This document shows positions 1 through 9,040 of a stretch of 64,000 bases of DNA, piece after piece. Numbering within the stretch: the first letter of the stretch is position 1; every line of letters begins with the position of its first letter. The stretch spans positions 930,001-994,000 of the forward strand of contig NZ_CP030082.1 in assembly GCF_006874645.1 (NCBI RefSeq), read 5' to 3'. This stretch comes from Bdellovibrio sp. ZAP7. GTDB taxonomy: Bacteria; Bdellovibrionota; Bdellovibrionia; Bdellovibrionales; Bdellovibrionaceae. Made by a program: the position numbers and the translations under genes. The notes beneath the pieces are model-generated. The model saw only the letters and a list, made by a program, of their open reading frames with translations, was not told the origin of the DNA and did not search any database.

Positions 1-636
1 ACCGGAGAATCCCGTGCGATGATGGAAGAATTGAAATCAGGCGTGCGCTTTGTTTTTGGTCATCCGATTTTGTTGCCAGCACTTTCACTGGATATGATTT
101 CCGTATTATTCGGCGGAGTGACAGCGTTGATGCCTATCTATGCGAAAGAAATTTTGGCTGTGGGTCCCCGTGGTTTAGGAATTTTACGAGCCGCACCGGC
201 AGTTGGTGCCATGGTGATGGGCTTTATTCTTACTCGCGTCGCTATTCGCAAAAATGCGGGTAAGTATTTGCTCACTGCCGTTTTTGGATTTGGTTTGAGC
301 ATTTTAGTTTTCGCCGTCAGCAAGAATTTTTATCTGTCCTTATTTGCTCTGGGCTTTAGCGGAATCTTTGATAGCGTCAGCGTGGTGGTCAGAAGTACCG
401 CTGTGCAATTGGCTTCTCCGGATCATATGCGTGGAAGAATATCATCTGTTAATTCGATGTTCATTGGCTCGTCTAATGAAGTCGGTGAATTTGAGTCCGG
501 TGTGGCGGCGAAGTTTCTTGGTACGGTCCCCGCAGCGTGTTTTGGTGCTGTGATGTGTTTAGTGACCGTGAGTGTGATCGCATGGAGGTCTCCAGCCTTA
601 AGAAATATGGATATGGACAAGGTCACGCCGTATTAA
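1..636 (+). CDS. MFS transporter, C-terminal part (5' end outside window)
   Basis: The frame is open from base 1, so the true start lies upstream and about 211 C-terminal residues are visible. The protein is a run of hydrophobic helices separated by short polar turns, with Gly/Ala-rich helices and a conserved-looking 'DHMRGRISSVNSMF' loop. That loop is typical of major facilitator exporters of the EntS/MFS_3 type that extrude siderophores or drugs through the inner membrane. The substrate cannot be told from this fragment. It ends 90 bases before cydA and may be separated from it by a weak hairpin. Confidence 0.8.
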   Translation, partial: TGESRAMMEELKSGVRFVFGHPILLPALSLDMISVLFGGVTALMPIYAKEILAVGPRGLGILRAAPAVGAMVMGFILTRVAIRKNAGKYLLTAVFGFGLSILVFAVSKNFYLSLFALGFSGIFDSVSVVVRSTAVQLASPDHMRGRISSVNSMFIGSSNEVGEFESGVAAKFLGTVPAACFGAVMCLVTVSVIAWRSPALRNMDMDKVTPY

Positions 637-642
637 GTGATG

Positions 643-664
643 GCAACATAGGGTTGCACTTTTA
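643..664 (+). terminator. weak hairpin after the MFS gene
   Basis: GCAAC and GTTGC can pair around a five-base loop just after the stop codon, followed by a short T-containing stretch. The stem is only 5 bp, so this is a tentative terminator. Confidence 0.3.
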
Positions 665-726
665 ACATTCGTATTTTCAATCTTTATATCTAGGGCCATA
701 CTCGCCCCGAACTGAGGGTTTCAAGT

Positions 727-2037
727 ATGGACGATTTACTTGCCGCGCGCTCAACGATGGCTTTCTCGTTGGGCTTTCATATTATTTTCGCTGCCATAGG
801 CATGGTGATGCCTTTCTTTATGGCGGTGGCCCATTTTCTGTATCTTAAAAAAAATCGCGCTGAAGATCTAGAACTCACGAAGTTGTGGATGAAGGGCGTG
901 GCGATTCTTTTCGCGGTGGGCGCTGTCTCTGGGACGGTTCTGTCGTTTGAACTGGGTTTGCTGTGGCCTGGATTTATGAAACATGCCGGCGCGATTATCG
1001 GTATGCCCTTTTCCTGGGAAGGAACCGCCTTTTTTCTTGAGGCGATCGCGATCGGACTTTACCTGTATGGTTGGAATCGCATGAATCGTTGGGTGCACTG
1101 GACGGCGGGACTGATTGTGGGAATTTCTGGATTTGCTTCCGGAGTTTTTGTGGTGGCCGCAAACAGTTGGATGAATTCACCAGCCGGGTTCGAGTGGGTG
1201 AATGGACAAGCGATTAATATCGATCCCATAGCGGCGATGTTTAATCGCGCGTGGCTGCACCAAACTCTGCATATGCAAGTCGCCGCTGTCCAAGCTGTGG
1301 GCTTTGCTGTTGCGGGAATGCACGCCTTTCTTTTGCTAAAGCGAAAACACTCAACGTTGCACCTGCGTGCCTTGAAAATCGCCATGACGTTTGCGACGGT
1401 GGCTTCTTTGATCCAACCGATGGTCGGTCACTTTGCAGCACAGAAAGTTGCCGAATATCAGCCGGCAAAATTGGCAGCCATGGAGGCGCATTTTCATACC
1501 GAACCACGGGCTTCCTTAATTATTGGTGGAATTCCAGATGTGGAAACGGGTGAAGTCCATGGCGCTGTTAAAATTCCTGGTATGCTGAGCTTCCTGGCCT
1601 TCAATGATTTCAATGCGACGGTGAAGGGCTTGAATGACTTTCCAAGGGAGGAGTGGCCTCCGGTCATGGTTACGCACTTTGCTTTTCAAATAATGGTCGG
1701 TCTTGGCACATTGATGATTGGACTGGGGCTTTTGTATCTGCTGCTTGTGCGAAAAAATGCTCTGCCGGATTGGTTTTTGAAAGTTCTGATGGCTGCCGCT
1801 CCATTGGGTTTTATTGCGATTGAGGCGGGTTGGGTTGTGACAGAAGTGGGACGACAGCCTTGGATCATTTATGGAATTATGAAAACGAAGGATGCGGTAA
1901 CGCCGATGCCCGGAGTTCAATTCCATTTCTATCTTTTTCTTGTGCTCTATTTCTTTTTATCTTTTGTGACGGCGTGGCTGTTCCGTCGTCAACTGCAGGT
2001 TGCGGAACGTAACATGGAATCGGGAGGTCCAAGATGA
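727..2037 (+). CDS. cydA: cytochrome bd ubiquinol oxidase subunit I
   Basis: Membrane subunit I of the bd-type terminal oxidase, which oxidises quinol and reduces oxygen to water at haems b558, b595 and d. It has the many hydrophobic helices of the family and the signature GRQPW at residues 375-379, in the context 'GWVVTEVGRQPW'. At 436 residues it is shorter than the E. coli protein (about 520), as in enzymes with a short quinol loop (the CIO-like subgroup). A GAGGG sequence sits 8 bases before the ATG. It overlaps cydB by 4 bases, indicating translational coupling. No cydDC assembly genes are in the window. Confidence 0.96.
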   Translation: MDDLLAARSTMAFSLGFHIIFAAIGMVMPFFMAVAHFLYLKKNRAEDLELTKLWMKGVAILFAVGAVSGTVLSFELGLLWPGFMKHAGAIIGMPFSWEGTAFFLEAIAIGLYLYGWNRMNRWVHWTAGLIVGISGFASGVFVVAANSWMNSPAGFEWVNGQAINIDPIAAMFNRAWLHQTLHMQVAAVQAVGFAVAGMHAFLLLKRKHSTLHLRALKIAMTFATVASLIQPMVGHFAAQKVAEYQPAKLAAMEAHFHTEPRASLIIGGIPDVETGEVHGAVKIPGMLSFLAFNDFNATVKGLNDFPREEWPPVMVTHFAFQIMVGLGTLMIGLGLLYLLLVRKNALPDWFLKVLMAAAPLGFIAIEAGWVVTEVGRQPWIIYGIMKTKDAVTPMPGVQFHFYLFLVLYFFLSFVTAWLFRRQLQVAERNMESGGPR

Positions 2038-3074
2038 TTGAAGTTCTTTTATTTTTTATGGCGGCCTCAATCCTTTTGTATGTGGTTTTGGGCGGCGCTG
2101 ATTATGGGGCGGGGATTTTAGAGTTGATTCCTTTGCCCCAATTGCAAATTAAGCAGCGGGCGGTCGTGAACGATGCCATGGGGCCTGTTTGGGAAGCCAA
2201 TCATATGTGGCTGATTTTAATTGTGGTTATCTTGTTCATGGGTTTTCCGACAGTTTTTACGATGGTGATGGTGCATCTGCATATACCTATGGTGGCTCTG
2301 CTGGTGGGGATTGTCGCTCGCGGAACGGCTTTTACCTTTCGGCATTACGATGCGATTCACGATGCGAAATCTCAACGCGTGTATTCGTTGATATTCAGTC
2401 TCTCCAGTCTGTGGACCACGTTTTGGTTGGGAATATTGGCTGGCAGCCTTTGGCAAGGACGCCTTGATCCTCAGGCGACAAACTTTACTGACGCCTATGT
2501 GGCCCCATGGTCGGGATTGGTACCGATTGCGATGGGATGTTTCACAGTTTGTATTTGCGCTTTTTTAGCAGCCGTTTATTTAGTCGGCGAAACTAAGGAC
2601 AGCGAGCTTAAAAAGTATTTTTGGAAGCGCGGATTCGTTTTGAATATTGCGGTGATCTTGTCAGGAGGATGTGTTTTTGCGGCCGCTTATTTTGAGCAAA
2701 GTGCTTTTTTAAAGGCGTTTTTGCAGCATCCTTTATCCATCGCTTGTGTGGTGTTGGCCACTTTGCTGTTTCTTCTTTTATGGCAGCTACTAAAACGCAA
2801 TCAGCCGTTTTTGGTTCGATTAACGGCGGCAGCGCAAGTGTCATTGATTATTTTGGGCTGGTTTTTCGCTATTGCCCCGGCGGCCTTGATAACCACCCAA
2901 GGACCTTTGTCATTTTACGAAGCTGTGGCACCTGAGGCCACGTTGCGCCAGTTAACCTATGCACTGTGCATAGGCAGTGCTTTGATATTTCCCAGCCTTT
3001 TTTACCTTATGAAAGTTTTTAAGCTTTCAGGCAAAAGTTTGCAGGGCGACTCCACAAAGAACGATGGCAAATAA
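2034..3074 (+). CDS. cydB: cytochrome bd ubiquinol oxidase subunit II
   Basis: Subunit II of the bd oxidase, which scaffolds subunit I in the inner membrane. The 346 residues form about eight or nine helices. The N-terminal 'VVLGGADYGAGILEL' segment and 'GPVWEANHMWLI' are typical of the CydB family. The ATG overlaps the cydA stop, so the two form one transcriptional unit. A very short antisense reading frame with a strong ribosome binding site overlaps its last 48 bases (see 3027-3089). Confidence 0.96.
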   Translation: MIEVLLFFMAASILLYVVLGGADYGAGILELIPLPQLQIKQRAVVNDAMGPVWEANHMWLILIVVILFMGFPTVFTMVMVHLHIPMVALLVGIVARGTAFTFRHYDAIHDAKSQRVYSLIFSLSSLWTTFWLGILAGSLWQGRLDPQATNFTDAYVAPWSGLVPIAMGCFTVCICAFLAAVYLVGETKDSELKKYFWKRGFVLNIAVILSGGCVFAAAYFEQSAFLKAFLQHPLSIACVVLATLLFLLLWQLLKRNQPFLVRLTAAAQVSLIILGWFFAIAPAALITTQGPLSFYEAVAPEATLRQLTYALCIGSALIFPSLFYLMKVFKLSGKSLQGDSTKNDGK

Positions 3075-3089
3075 TACGACGAGCTTCAT
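3027..3089 (-). CDS. possible 20-residue hydrophobic peptide, antisense to the cydB end
   Basis: On the minus strand an AGAAGGAGG sequence lies 5 bases before an ATG at 3089. The 20-codon frame reads MKLVVLFAIVLCGVALQTFA and stops. The peptide is one positive residue followed by a hydrophobic stretch, resembling a lone signal peptide or a tiny membrane peptide. The last 16 codons run antisense to the 3' end of cydB. The strong ribosome binding site is the only reason to list it. It could instead be the leftover start of a lost secreted protein gene, or chance. Confidence 0.3.
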   Translation of the reverse strand: MKLVVLFAIVLCGVALQTFA

Positions 3090-3149
3090 ACATGCCTCCT
3101 TCTAACAGCCCCAAGACTACGCCGTTGGTTTTTTAAGACAAATGGGTTT

Positions 3150-4259
3150 ATGATGTTTGATAACATGACTTCATATCGCGCACTCTACATGAGAGGTGGC
3201 ACTAGCCGTGCCCTCATTTTTATTGAAACCGATTTGCCGGCGGATCGTAAATCCTGGGACGCATTATTTTTGCGCGCTCTGGGAAGCCCTGACAGTTATG
3301 GGCGACAGTTGGACGGAATGGGTGGAGGAATCTCCTCACTTAGCAAAGTCGCTATCGTGCGATCTTCAAAGCATCCTGATGCGGATGTGGATTATACATT
3401 CGCCCAAGTATCTGTCACTGAAGCCAGGGTTGATTACAAAGGAAATTGCGGCAATATCAGCTCTGCAATCGGGCCTTTTGCAGTTATGCAGGGACTGTGT
3501 GAAGTCACGGGGAATGAGGCCTGTGTGCGCATCTTTAATACCAATACACAAAAGATAATTCATTCATATTTCCCGGTGAAAAATGGTCAACCTGAATTCA
3601 CGGGGAAATTTGAAATTCCTGGAGTGTCAGGAACTGGGGCTCCCATTCGTTTGGAGTTTCAAGAACCCGGCGGTGCCTCCACGGGAAAACTTTTGCCGAC
3701 GGGAAAGATCTGCGAAACTTTGCAAGTCCAAGGGGTCGGTCCGATTGAAGTTTCGATGGTCGATGCTGCCAACGCCTGCGTTTTCGTGCGAGCACAGGAT
3801 GTGGGTATGACTGGCAAAGAAATGCCGATTGAGCTTGAGCAAGCCAAAGATTTATTAAAAAAATTAGATCTGGTTCGTCGTCATGCATCTGTGGCGATGG
3901 GAATTTCCAAAGATCTTGAAGATGCAAAAAATTATATCGCGATTCCTTATATTGGCATCATCAGTCCTGCCACAAACGAGGACATGGATTTTGAAATGCG
4001 CGTGATCGCAAGTGGTCAGCCTCACAAGGCCTTGCCCTTGACCGTTTCTTTGTGTTCTGCTGTGACCGCCAAACTTCCGGGGAGTGTTATTCACGAAGCC
4101 GTTCATGGTCGCAGTCTTAAGCAGGTTCGCATCGGAATGCCTTCTGGAGTTTTGCAATTGGACGCCGAAGTGGAAAATAAAAATGGCCACTGGAGTGTTC
4201 GCAGTGGCAGTTTTTATAGAACGGCTCGTCCTTTATTCCAGGGCGAAGTCTTTATTTAG
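3150..4259 (+). CDS. PrpF-family isomerase (2-methylaconitate cis-trans isomerase-like)
   Basis: Member of the PrpF/DUF453 family, diaminopimelate-epimerase-like proteins that isomerise 2-methylaconitate or related tricarboxylates. Family hallmarks are near the start: 'YMRGGTSRALIF', then 'DGMGGGISSLSKVAIV', and later 'DYKGNCGNISSAIGPFAV' with the active-site-like Cys. Its 369 residues are normal for the family. No prpB, prpC or acnD is nearby, so a role in the methylcitrate cycle is not shown by context. The start could also be the second ATG before 'TSYRALYMRGG'. Its stop overlaps the decayed gene on the opposite strand. Confidence 0.88.
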   Translation: MMFDNMTSYRALYMRGGTSRALIFIETDLPADRKSWDALFLRALGSPDSYGRQLDGMGGGISSLSKVAIVRSSKHPDADVDYTFAQVSVTEARVDYKGNCGNISSAIGPFAVMQGLCEVTGNEACVRIFNTNTQKIIHSYFPVKNGQPEFTGKFEIPGVSGTGAPIRLEFQEPGGASTGKLLPTGKICETLQVQGVGPIEVSMVDAANACVFVRAQDVGMTGKEMPIELEQAKDLLKKLDLVRRHASVAMGISKDLEDAKNYIAIPYIGIISPATNEDMDFEMRVIASGQPHKALPLTVSLCSAVTAKLPGSVIHEAVHGRSLKQVRIGMPSGVLQLDAEVENKNGHWSVRSGSFYRTARPLFQGEVFI

Positions 4260-4590
4260 TATTTTTCACCGGCATTAATTCCGCGGCGGTCAGAATAGCT
4301 GCTGCGACTTCCGCAGGTTTTGAAATCATTGGCACATGGCATCGGTTCGCGGCCAGCAAATGAAGTGGTGCGGAGAAGATACATAGTCACGAATTCGTAA
4401 TCCAGAAAATCCGACCCAGTTTGACAGCGGATCATCGTACAGTGAAGAACTGTGGCTTTTTCGAAATCGTTCCATTTCTTGCAGCCATCTTGAATATTTA
4501 GGCGGTCCAGTTGTTTCAAATTGAGAAAAGTCCAGCTGGCCCAGAATGAATCCTGGATCTACAATTTCCAGAACATTATCGCTATATTTT
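4252..4590 (-). pseudogene. decayed gene remnant(s), frames disrupted
   Basis: Three minus-strand frames look protein-like one after another, none complete. From about 4583 one frame reads 'SDNVLEIVDP'. From about 4552 to 4380 another reads 'DSFWASWTFLNL' and continues into a Cys-containing stretch. From about 4365 to 4252 a third reads 'LHLLAANRCHVPMISKPAEV' followed by 'AAAILTAAELMP', which resembles the C-terminus of alpha/beta hydrolases (Gly/Cys-His-x-Pro then Pro-x-x-Val-Ala). Joining them needs at least two frameshifts, and no good start codon exists. An 87-codon frame from a TTG at 4519 is open but joins unrelated-looking halves. I read this as one or two broken genes. Confidence 0.5.
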
Positions 4591-4647
4591 TTTTAAATAT
4601 GCTCAAACTGGGCCACGGAAAATCGGGCAAAAATCCGATAAGTTTAT

Positions 4648-6099
4648 ATGCGCAAACTAGTTCTTATTTCATTCGTATTTTTAGCAGCCTGTGCCTCTAA
4701 ATCCCGTCAGCCGACGGCGGTAGCAGAGGTGGTCCAAATACCAGCTCCTGCAGGTGCATTGACATTGGATCAAGCATTGGCTCAAGGCCAGGATGCCACG
4801 ATCGAATATTTAAAATCACAACTGAAGGCACAACCTTATGGTAGCTTGGATTCCAGAGATCCAGCCGCTGATATGGCGACTTCCGTTAGGGCTGAGCGCA
4901 TTAAAAACGATAACCCGGATAAAAAGCAGCAATCTGCTTTCCTTAAAAAGTTTCGCGGTTGGAGCCCTAAGAAACGGGTGACTCATGGTGAAGAGCTAGT
5001 CGCAGACTTCAATTGTGATAAAGCACTGGAAAGCCAGGCTTTAGGATACTCCCTGGAGTTGGATTTCCCCGAGCAAGCAGCTCGCGATACTTCCAAGCAA
5101 CTGCATGAAAAAGTTTTGACGTGCGATAATATCTCTAAGACGGAAAGCGTTTTCCGTTTGGCGGTTTTCGCAATTCAACAAAATGAATGCCCTCGCGCGG
5201 TAGATTATTTGGATAAATACCCAGCTCCTATGGAGCGTGGTATGCGTGACCGTCAGGCTTACCTAAAAAGCTTTTGCGCAGTCAATGCTGAAAGCAAACA
5301 GGCAAATCCCTTGGGCGGCTATGGTATTTTGGTAAGCACATTCCAATCGCCAGCAGCCCCTTCACAATGGTATCTGGGTGTGGAGAGTGGTGATCCGGAA
5401 TGGGATCGCTTACTTGCTTCCATGGTTCGGTTGACTCATGAAGAGCGCCCTGAGACAGTTCAATACTTGGCTGGTAAAATGAACTTGGAAAAATTTCGTT
5501 CTTTGCCTCAGCCGTTTCAGACTTCTATGCTGGTATTGATGAGTGCCAATGGTGCTGACTTATCGGTGTTCCAGGCTCTTCATAAGTATTTGGCAGATCA
5601 TCCAGATTCCTTAACGACATCTGTAGCAAATCTTCTTTTCCCAATTCGTTATTGGAAAGAGATCGTTGAAAACAGCAAGAGTGCGGATCCAATCCTGGTG
5701 AAAGCTCTTATTCGTCAAGAAAGCGCTTTTAACAAGGCCGCGCGCAGCCGTGCTCGTGCTGCAGGTCTTATGCAGTTGATTTATCCGACAGCTAAGCACT
5801 TTGGCGTTAAAAAGCCCGTGCAACTGTTAAATCCGGAGACGAATATCCATGCAGGGTCTGAGTTCCTGGCTCAATTGATCGCTGATTTTGGCTCTGTAGA
5901 GTTGGCTCTCGCAGCTTACAACGCGGGACCTGCGATGGTGCGCCAGTGGCAAAAGCGTTATCCTACTGAGAACATCGATTTGTTCGTTGAAATGATTCCG
6001 TACACGGAAACACGCGAATACGTTCGCCTGGTAAAAAGAAACTATAAGATCTATCAGTCGATTTTGGTGAAGCCGCAAATTTTGGGTGCGAATCACTAA
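4648..6099 (+). CDS. membrane-bound lytic murein transglycosylase (SLT family lipoprotein)
   Basis: Peptidoglycan-cleaving lytic transglycosylase. The N-terminus is a lipoprotein signal with lipobox 'LAAC' around residue 15. The middle is a helical region resembling the superhelical U domain of Slt70. The C-terminal 140 residues are an SLT domain: 'ALIRQESAFN' holds the catalytic Glu358, followed by 'AAGLMQLIYPTA', 'NIHAGSEFLAQL' and 'ALAAYNAGPAMVRQW'. The enzyme would act in the periplasm from a membrane anchor in wall turnover. It is monocistronic and followed by a clear terminator. Confidence 0.93.
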   Translation: MRKLVLISFVFLAACASKSRQPTAVAEVVQIPAPAGALTLDQALAQGQDATIEYLKSQLKAQPYGSLDSRDPAADMATSVRAERIKNDNPDKKQQSAFLKKFRGWSPKKRVTHGEELVADFNCDKALESQALGYSLELDFPEQAARDTSKQLHEKVLTCDNISKTESVFRLAVFAIQQNECPRAVDYLDKYPAPMERGMRDRQAYLKSFCAVNAESKQANPLGGYGILVSTFQSPAAPSQWYLGVESGDPEWDRLLASMVRLTHEERPETVQYLAGKMNLEKFRSLPQPFQTSMLVLMSANGADLSVFQALHKYLADHPDSLTTSVANLLFPIRYWKEIVENSKSADPILVKALIRQESAFNKAARSRARAAGLMQLIYPTAKHFGVKKPVQLLNPETNIHAGSEFLAQLIADFGSVELALAAYNAGPAMVRQWQKRYPTENIDLFVEMIPYTETREYVRLVKRNYKIYQSILVKPQILGANH

Positions 6100-6140
6100 T
6101 TTACCCTATCATAATAGCTGTCACTCTAAGTGATCAAGAA

Positions 6141-6167
6141 AAGCAGTCGTCTTCCGACTGCTTTTTT
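6141..6167 (+). terminator. intrinsic terminator of the lytic transglycosylase gene
   Basis: AAGCAGTCG pairs perfectly with CGACTGCTT across a five-base loop, and the stem runs into a T tract (TTTTTT). It lies about 40 bases after the stop codon. Confidence 0.85.
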
Positions 6168-6493
6168 CATTTTCGATACACCAGCATTGCAGATTCCATT
6201 TTCAAAACGTTTTCACGAGAATCTATTTTCGAGAAAACCATAAACTTAATTCGGTATATAAAAGCAAATGTCGTATAGTTTAGTTATTCACGATTGCGGT
6301 ACGTAGATGTGAGTAAACTCTAAACAAATCAGAATTGGTTATTATTTGGCTTGCTTGAGAGTTATCAAGAAACTTTATTCGGATCGGACTGGAACAGAAT
6401 AATTAAGTTTCCGATATCGTAATACAAAAGTTCATACCTCATATTTTTTATGCCGAAATAGGGAACATCGAGTATTTATTAAGGAGAGAAAGA
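6168..6493 (+). promoter_or_regulatory. AT-rich leader of the chemosensory cluster
   Basis: No gene is seen here. TTGCTT (6351-6356) and TTTATT (6374-6379) are 17 bases apart and could be a weak sigma-70 promoter. GTTTTC at 6209 and GAAAAC at 6233 form a short inverted repeat. A strong ribosome binding site (AAGGAGAG) precedes the ATG at 6494. I did not find a convincing flagellar sigma-28 promoter. Confidence 0.3.
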
Positions 6494-8206
6494 ATGTCAA
6501 CTGCACGTCTTATTGAAACATCAGCGACAGAGTCAGATGAAGTGAGTCAGATAAGGCAAACCCTTGAGGCCCTTCACAAAGTACAAGCCATCATCGAGTT
6601 TAATCTTGATGGTACGATTGTTACAGCGAATGAAAATTTCTTAAAGACGTTGGGGTATTCCTTGGATGAAATCCAAGCGCAACATCACTCAATGTTTTGT
6701 GATGTGGAATATTCTCGCAGTATCGATTATAAAAAATTCTGGCAGGCTTTGGCCAGAGGCGAATTTGCTTCCGGTGAGTTCAAGCGCATCAGCAAAGATG
6801 GTCGTGCAGTTTGGATCAATGCATCCTACAATCCAGTCTTAAACAGCGAAGGTAAACCTTATAAAGTTGTAAAATTCGCCACCGACGTCACAGCGGCTAA
6901 AATGAAAAGCGCTGAAGACGAGGGTAAAATTTCTGCGATCAGCAAGGCTCAAGCTGTCATCGAGTTTAATCTCGATGGCACGGTTATCAATGCCAATGAA
7001 AACTTTCTTAAGACATTAGGCTATAGTCTGTCGGAAATCCAGGGTAAGCATCACCGCATGTTTTGTGATTCTGAGTATATTCGGTCGTCAGAGTATGAAA
7101 GCTTCTGGAAGAAGTTGAACCGTGGCGAATTTGATTCCGGTCGCTATATGCGCAAGGGTTCTGGCGATCGCACGATTTGGATTCAAGCAACTTATAATCC
7201 TATTATGGATGCAAGTGGCAAGCCTTATAAGGTTGTGAAATTCGCATCAGATATCACTGAACAGTATGAGCTTGAGCAATCCATCAAACGTAAAGCGGAA
7301 GACGACCAAAAGAAAGTCGATCAACTTTTGACGGTCGTGAACCGCGCTGCAGCTGGTGATTTGAGTACAGAGATTACTGTGGAAGGTACAGATGCTTTGG
7401 GACAGTTGGCGGCAGGTATCTCGACGATGATGCGCGACCTTCGCGGCGTTATCGGTAAAGTGGTCGAATCAGCGAGTGGTTTCGGGACATCTTCCAAATC
7501 CATCGCGGATCAATCAAATAACGTAGCCGGCGGTGCCCACAGTCTGGGCGCAACGGTTGAAGAGATGAACGCCTCGATCGAGGAGTTTACAGCGTCGATT
7601 GCTTCCATTGCTGACAATACAAAAAAAGCCAACGAGCTAGCCAAAGTCACTCATAAGGAAGCGGAAACAGGCAGCCAATCCATTTCGAAGTCAATTGAAG
7701 CGATGGAGCTGATCAATAAATCATCTGAAGATATCAGCGAGATCATCAAAGTGATCAGCGAGATCGCCAGCCAAACAAATTTGTTAGCCTTTAATGCGGC
7801 GATCGAAGCGGCGCGTGCAGGCGAGCATGGTTTAGGATTCTCGGTTGTGGCGGATGAAGTTCGTAAACTGGCAGAGCGTTCATCTCAGGCGACTAAAGAG
7901 ATCTCTAAACTGATCAACGAATCCGTAAAACGTGTTGAGCAGGGCAGTGCTATTTCCAAACAAGCAGGCGAGGCTTTCAGTAAGATCGTCTCTGGTATCG
8001 AGAAAACGACCCAGTCCATTGCTGAGGTTAACGTAGCCGCCGAGGAGCAATCTGAATCCGCAAAAGGCATCAGCCAGGCGATTCAGTACATTGCCAACGA
8101 AGCGACAAGATCAGCTCAAGCGTCAGAGAACATTGCCAGTGCGACGAAATCTCTGGTGAGTGGAGCGGAAGACTTGAACAAAACTGTTTCTAGATTCGTG
8201 GTTTAA
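6494..8206 (+). CDS. soluble methyl-accepting chemotaxis protein with two PAS domains
   Basis: Chemoreceptor without membrane segments, so probably cytoplasmic. Two PAS domains (about residues 32-140 and 148-260) are near duplicates: both contain 'VIEFNLDGT' and 'KPYKVVKFA', and the pair likely senses redox, oxygen or a ligand, as in Aer-like receptors. A HAMP-like segment (about 272-330) follows, then a long coiled-coil signalling domain. Its hairpin tip '[16 protein letters not shown]' is near residue 433 and binds CheW and CheA. It is first in an operon with cheR and a triple-CheW gene. No CheA lies nearby, so it must use a kinase encoded elsewhere. Confidence 0.95.
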   Translation: MSTARLIETSATESDEVSQIRQTLEALHKVQAIIEFNLDGTIVTANENFLKTLGYSLDEIQAQHHSMFCDVEYSRSIDYKKFWQALARGEFASGEFKRISKDGRAVWINASYNPVLNSEGKPYKVVKFATDVTAAKMKSAEDEGKISAISKAQAVIEFNLDGTVINANENFLKTLGYSLSEIQGKHHRMFCDSEYIRSSEYESFWKKLNRGEFDSGRYMRKGSGDRTIWIQATYNPIMDASGKPYKVVKFASDITEQYELEQSIKRKAEDDQKKVDQLLTVVNRAAAGDLSTEITVEGTDALGQLAAGISTMMRDLRGVIGKVVESASGFGTSSKSIADQSNNVAGGAHSLGATVEEMNASIEEFTASIASIADNTKKANELAKVTHKEAETGSQSISKSIEAMELINKSSEDISEIIKVISEIASQTNLLAFNAAIEAARAGEHGLGFSVVADEVRKLAERSSQATKEISKLINESVKRVEQGSAISKQAGEAFSKIVSGIEKTTQSIAEVNVAAEEQSESAKGISQAIQYIANEATRSAQASENIASATKSLVSGAEDLNKTVSRFVV

Positions 8207-8209
8207 TAT

Positions 8210-9040
8210 ATGTCGACCGAAGCTGAACGTACTTTGAGTGGGCCGGCATTGCGCCGGCTGATCAGTCTGGTAAAACAACATACGGGCATCACTATGGAGG
8301 AGCGCAAGCGGGAACTCTTGTTCTCTCGTATTCGCCCGCGTATGAAAGAACTGAGCCTTACGACAGCTGAAGCCTATATTGACTATTTGGAATCCCACAA
8401 AGAAGAGATTCAAAAGTTCGTAAATACAATTACCACGAATGAAACTATCTTCTTTCGAACACCGGTGATTTGGGATTACTTTGGAAACGAGTTCCTGAAA
8501 AACTGGAGTAAAAATAATCCCGGCGAAATTCTGCGCGTTTGGTCAGCCGCTTCCTCGACGGGGGAAGAATCCGCCAGTATTGGAATGATGTGCGAGGAAC
8601 ATAAACGCTCCACACCCGGTTTCCAGTATAAGATTTATGCCTCTGACATTGATACCGATGTTTTGGATAACGCCCGCAAAGGTGTTTATAAAGCTCGCAG
8701 TATCGACGATATTCGTTCCCGCGTGCCGCAGTTGTTTCATCGTTATTTTATCAATAGTACCAAAGCCGATCCGCACCTGTGCGAGTCGGTCTTGGGGAAT
8801 ATCGAATACTTCGTGCACAATCTGCATTCTCGCGGTACGCGCACAGTTTTTTTCGATATCGTATTTTTACGAAATGTTCTGATCTATTTTAATGAGCCGG
8901 ATCAGGAATTGGTTCTACGCAATATATATGCAAGCCTGAAACCTGAAGGGGTGCTGATTATTGGGGAAGCTGAATCCCTGGCCCGCTTGAAAACGTCTTT
9001 TGAATACTCCAAGCCCCTAATTTACAAGAGAGCCGCGTGA
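8210..9040 (+). CDS. cheR: CheR-type protein-glutamate methyltransferase
   Basis: Methylates glutamates of chemoreceptors with S-adenosylmethionine to set adaptation. It has an N-terminal helical CheR domain, then a Rossmann methyltransferase domain with the SAM motif 'WSAASSTGEE' near residue 111 and the conserved 'DIVFLRNVLIYF' segment. At 276 residues it is full length, with no added PAS or TPR part. It starts 3 bases after the receptor stop and touches the next gene, so it probably serves that receptor. The opposing methylesterase CheB is absent here. Confidence 0.95.
   Translation: MSTEAERTLSGPALRRLISLVKQHTGITMEERKRELLFSRIRPRMKELSLTTAEAYIDYLESHKEEIQKFVNTITTNETIFFRTPVIWDYFGNEFLKNWSKNNPGEILRVWSAASSTGEESASIGMMCEEHKRSTPGFQYKIYASDIDTDVLDNARKGVYKARSIDDIRSRVPQLFHRYFINSTKADPHLCESVLGNIEYFVHNLHSRGTRTVFFDIVFLRNVLIYFNEPDQELVLRNIYASLKPEGVLIIGEAESLARLKTSFEYSKPLIYKRAA

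Noticed and set aside
1059-1926. Minus-strand frames of 60-136 codons within cydA
   Set aside because: Shadows of a strongly conserved coding gene with no supporting start signals.
3110-3136. Possible terminator after cydB (CCAA/TTGG followed by T6)
   Set aside because: The stem is only 4 bp around a 10-base loop, too weak to call.
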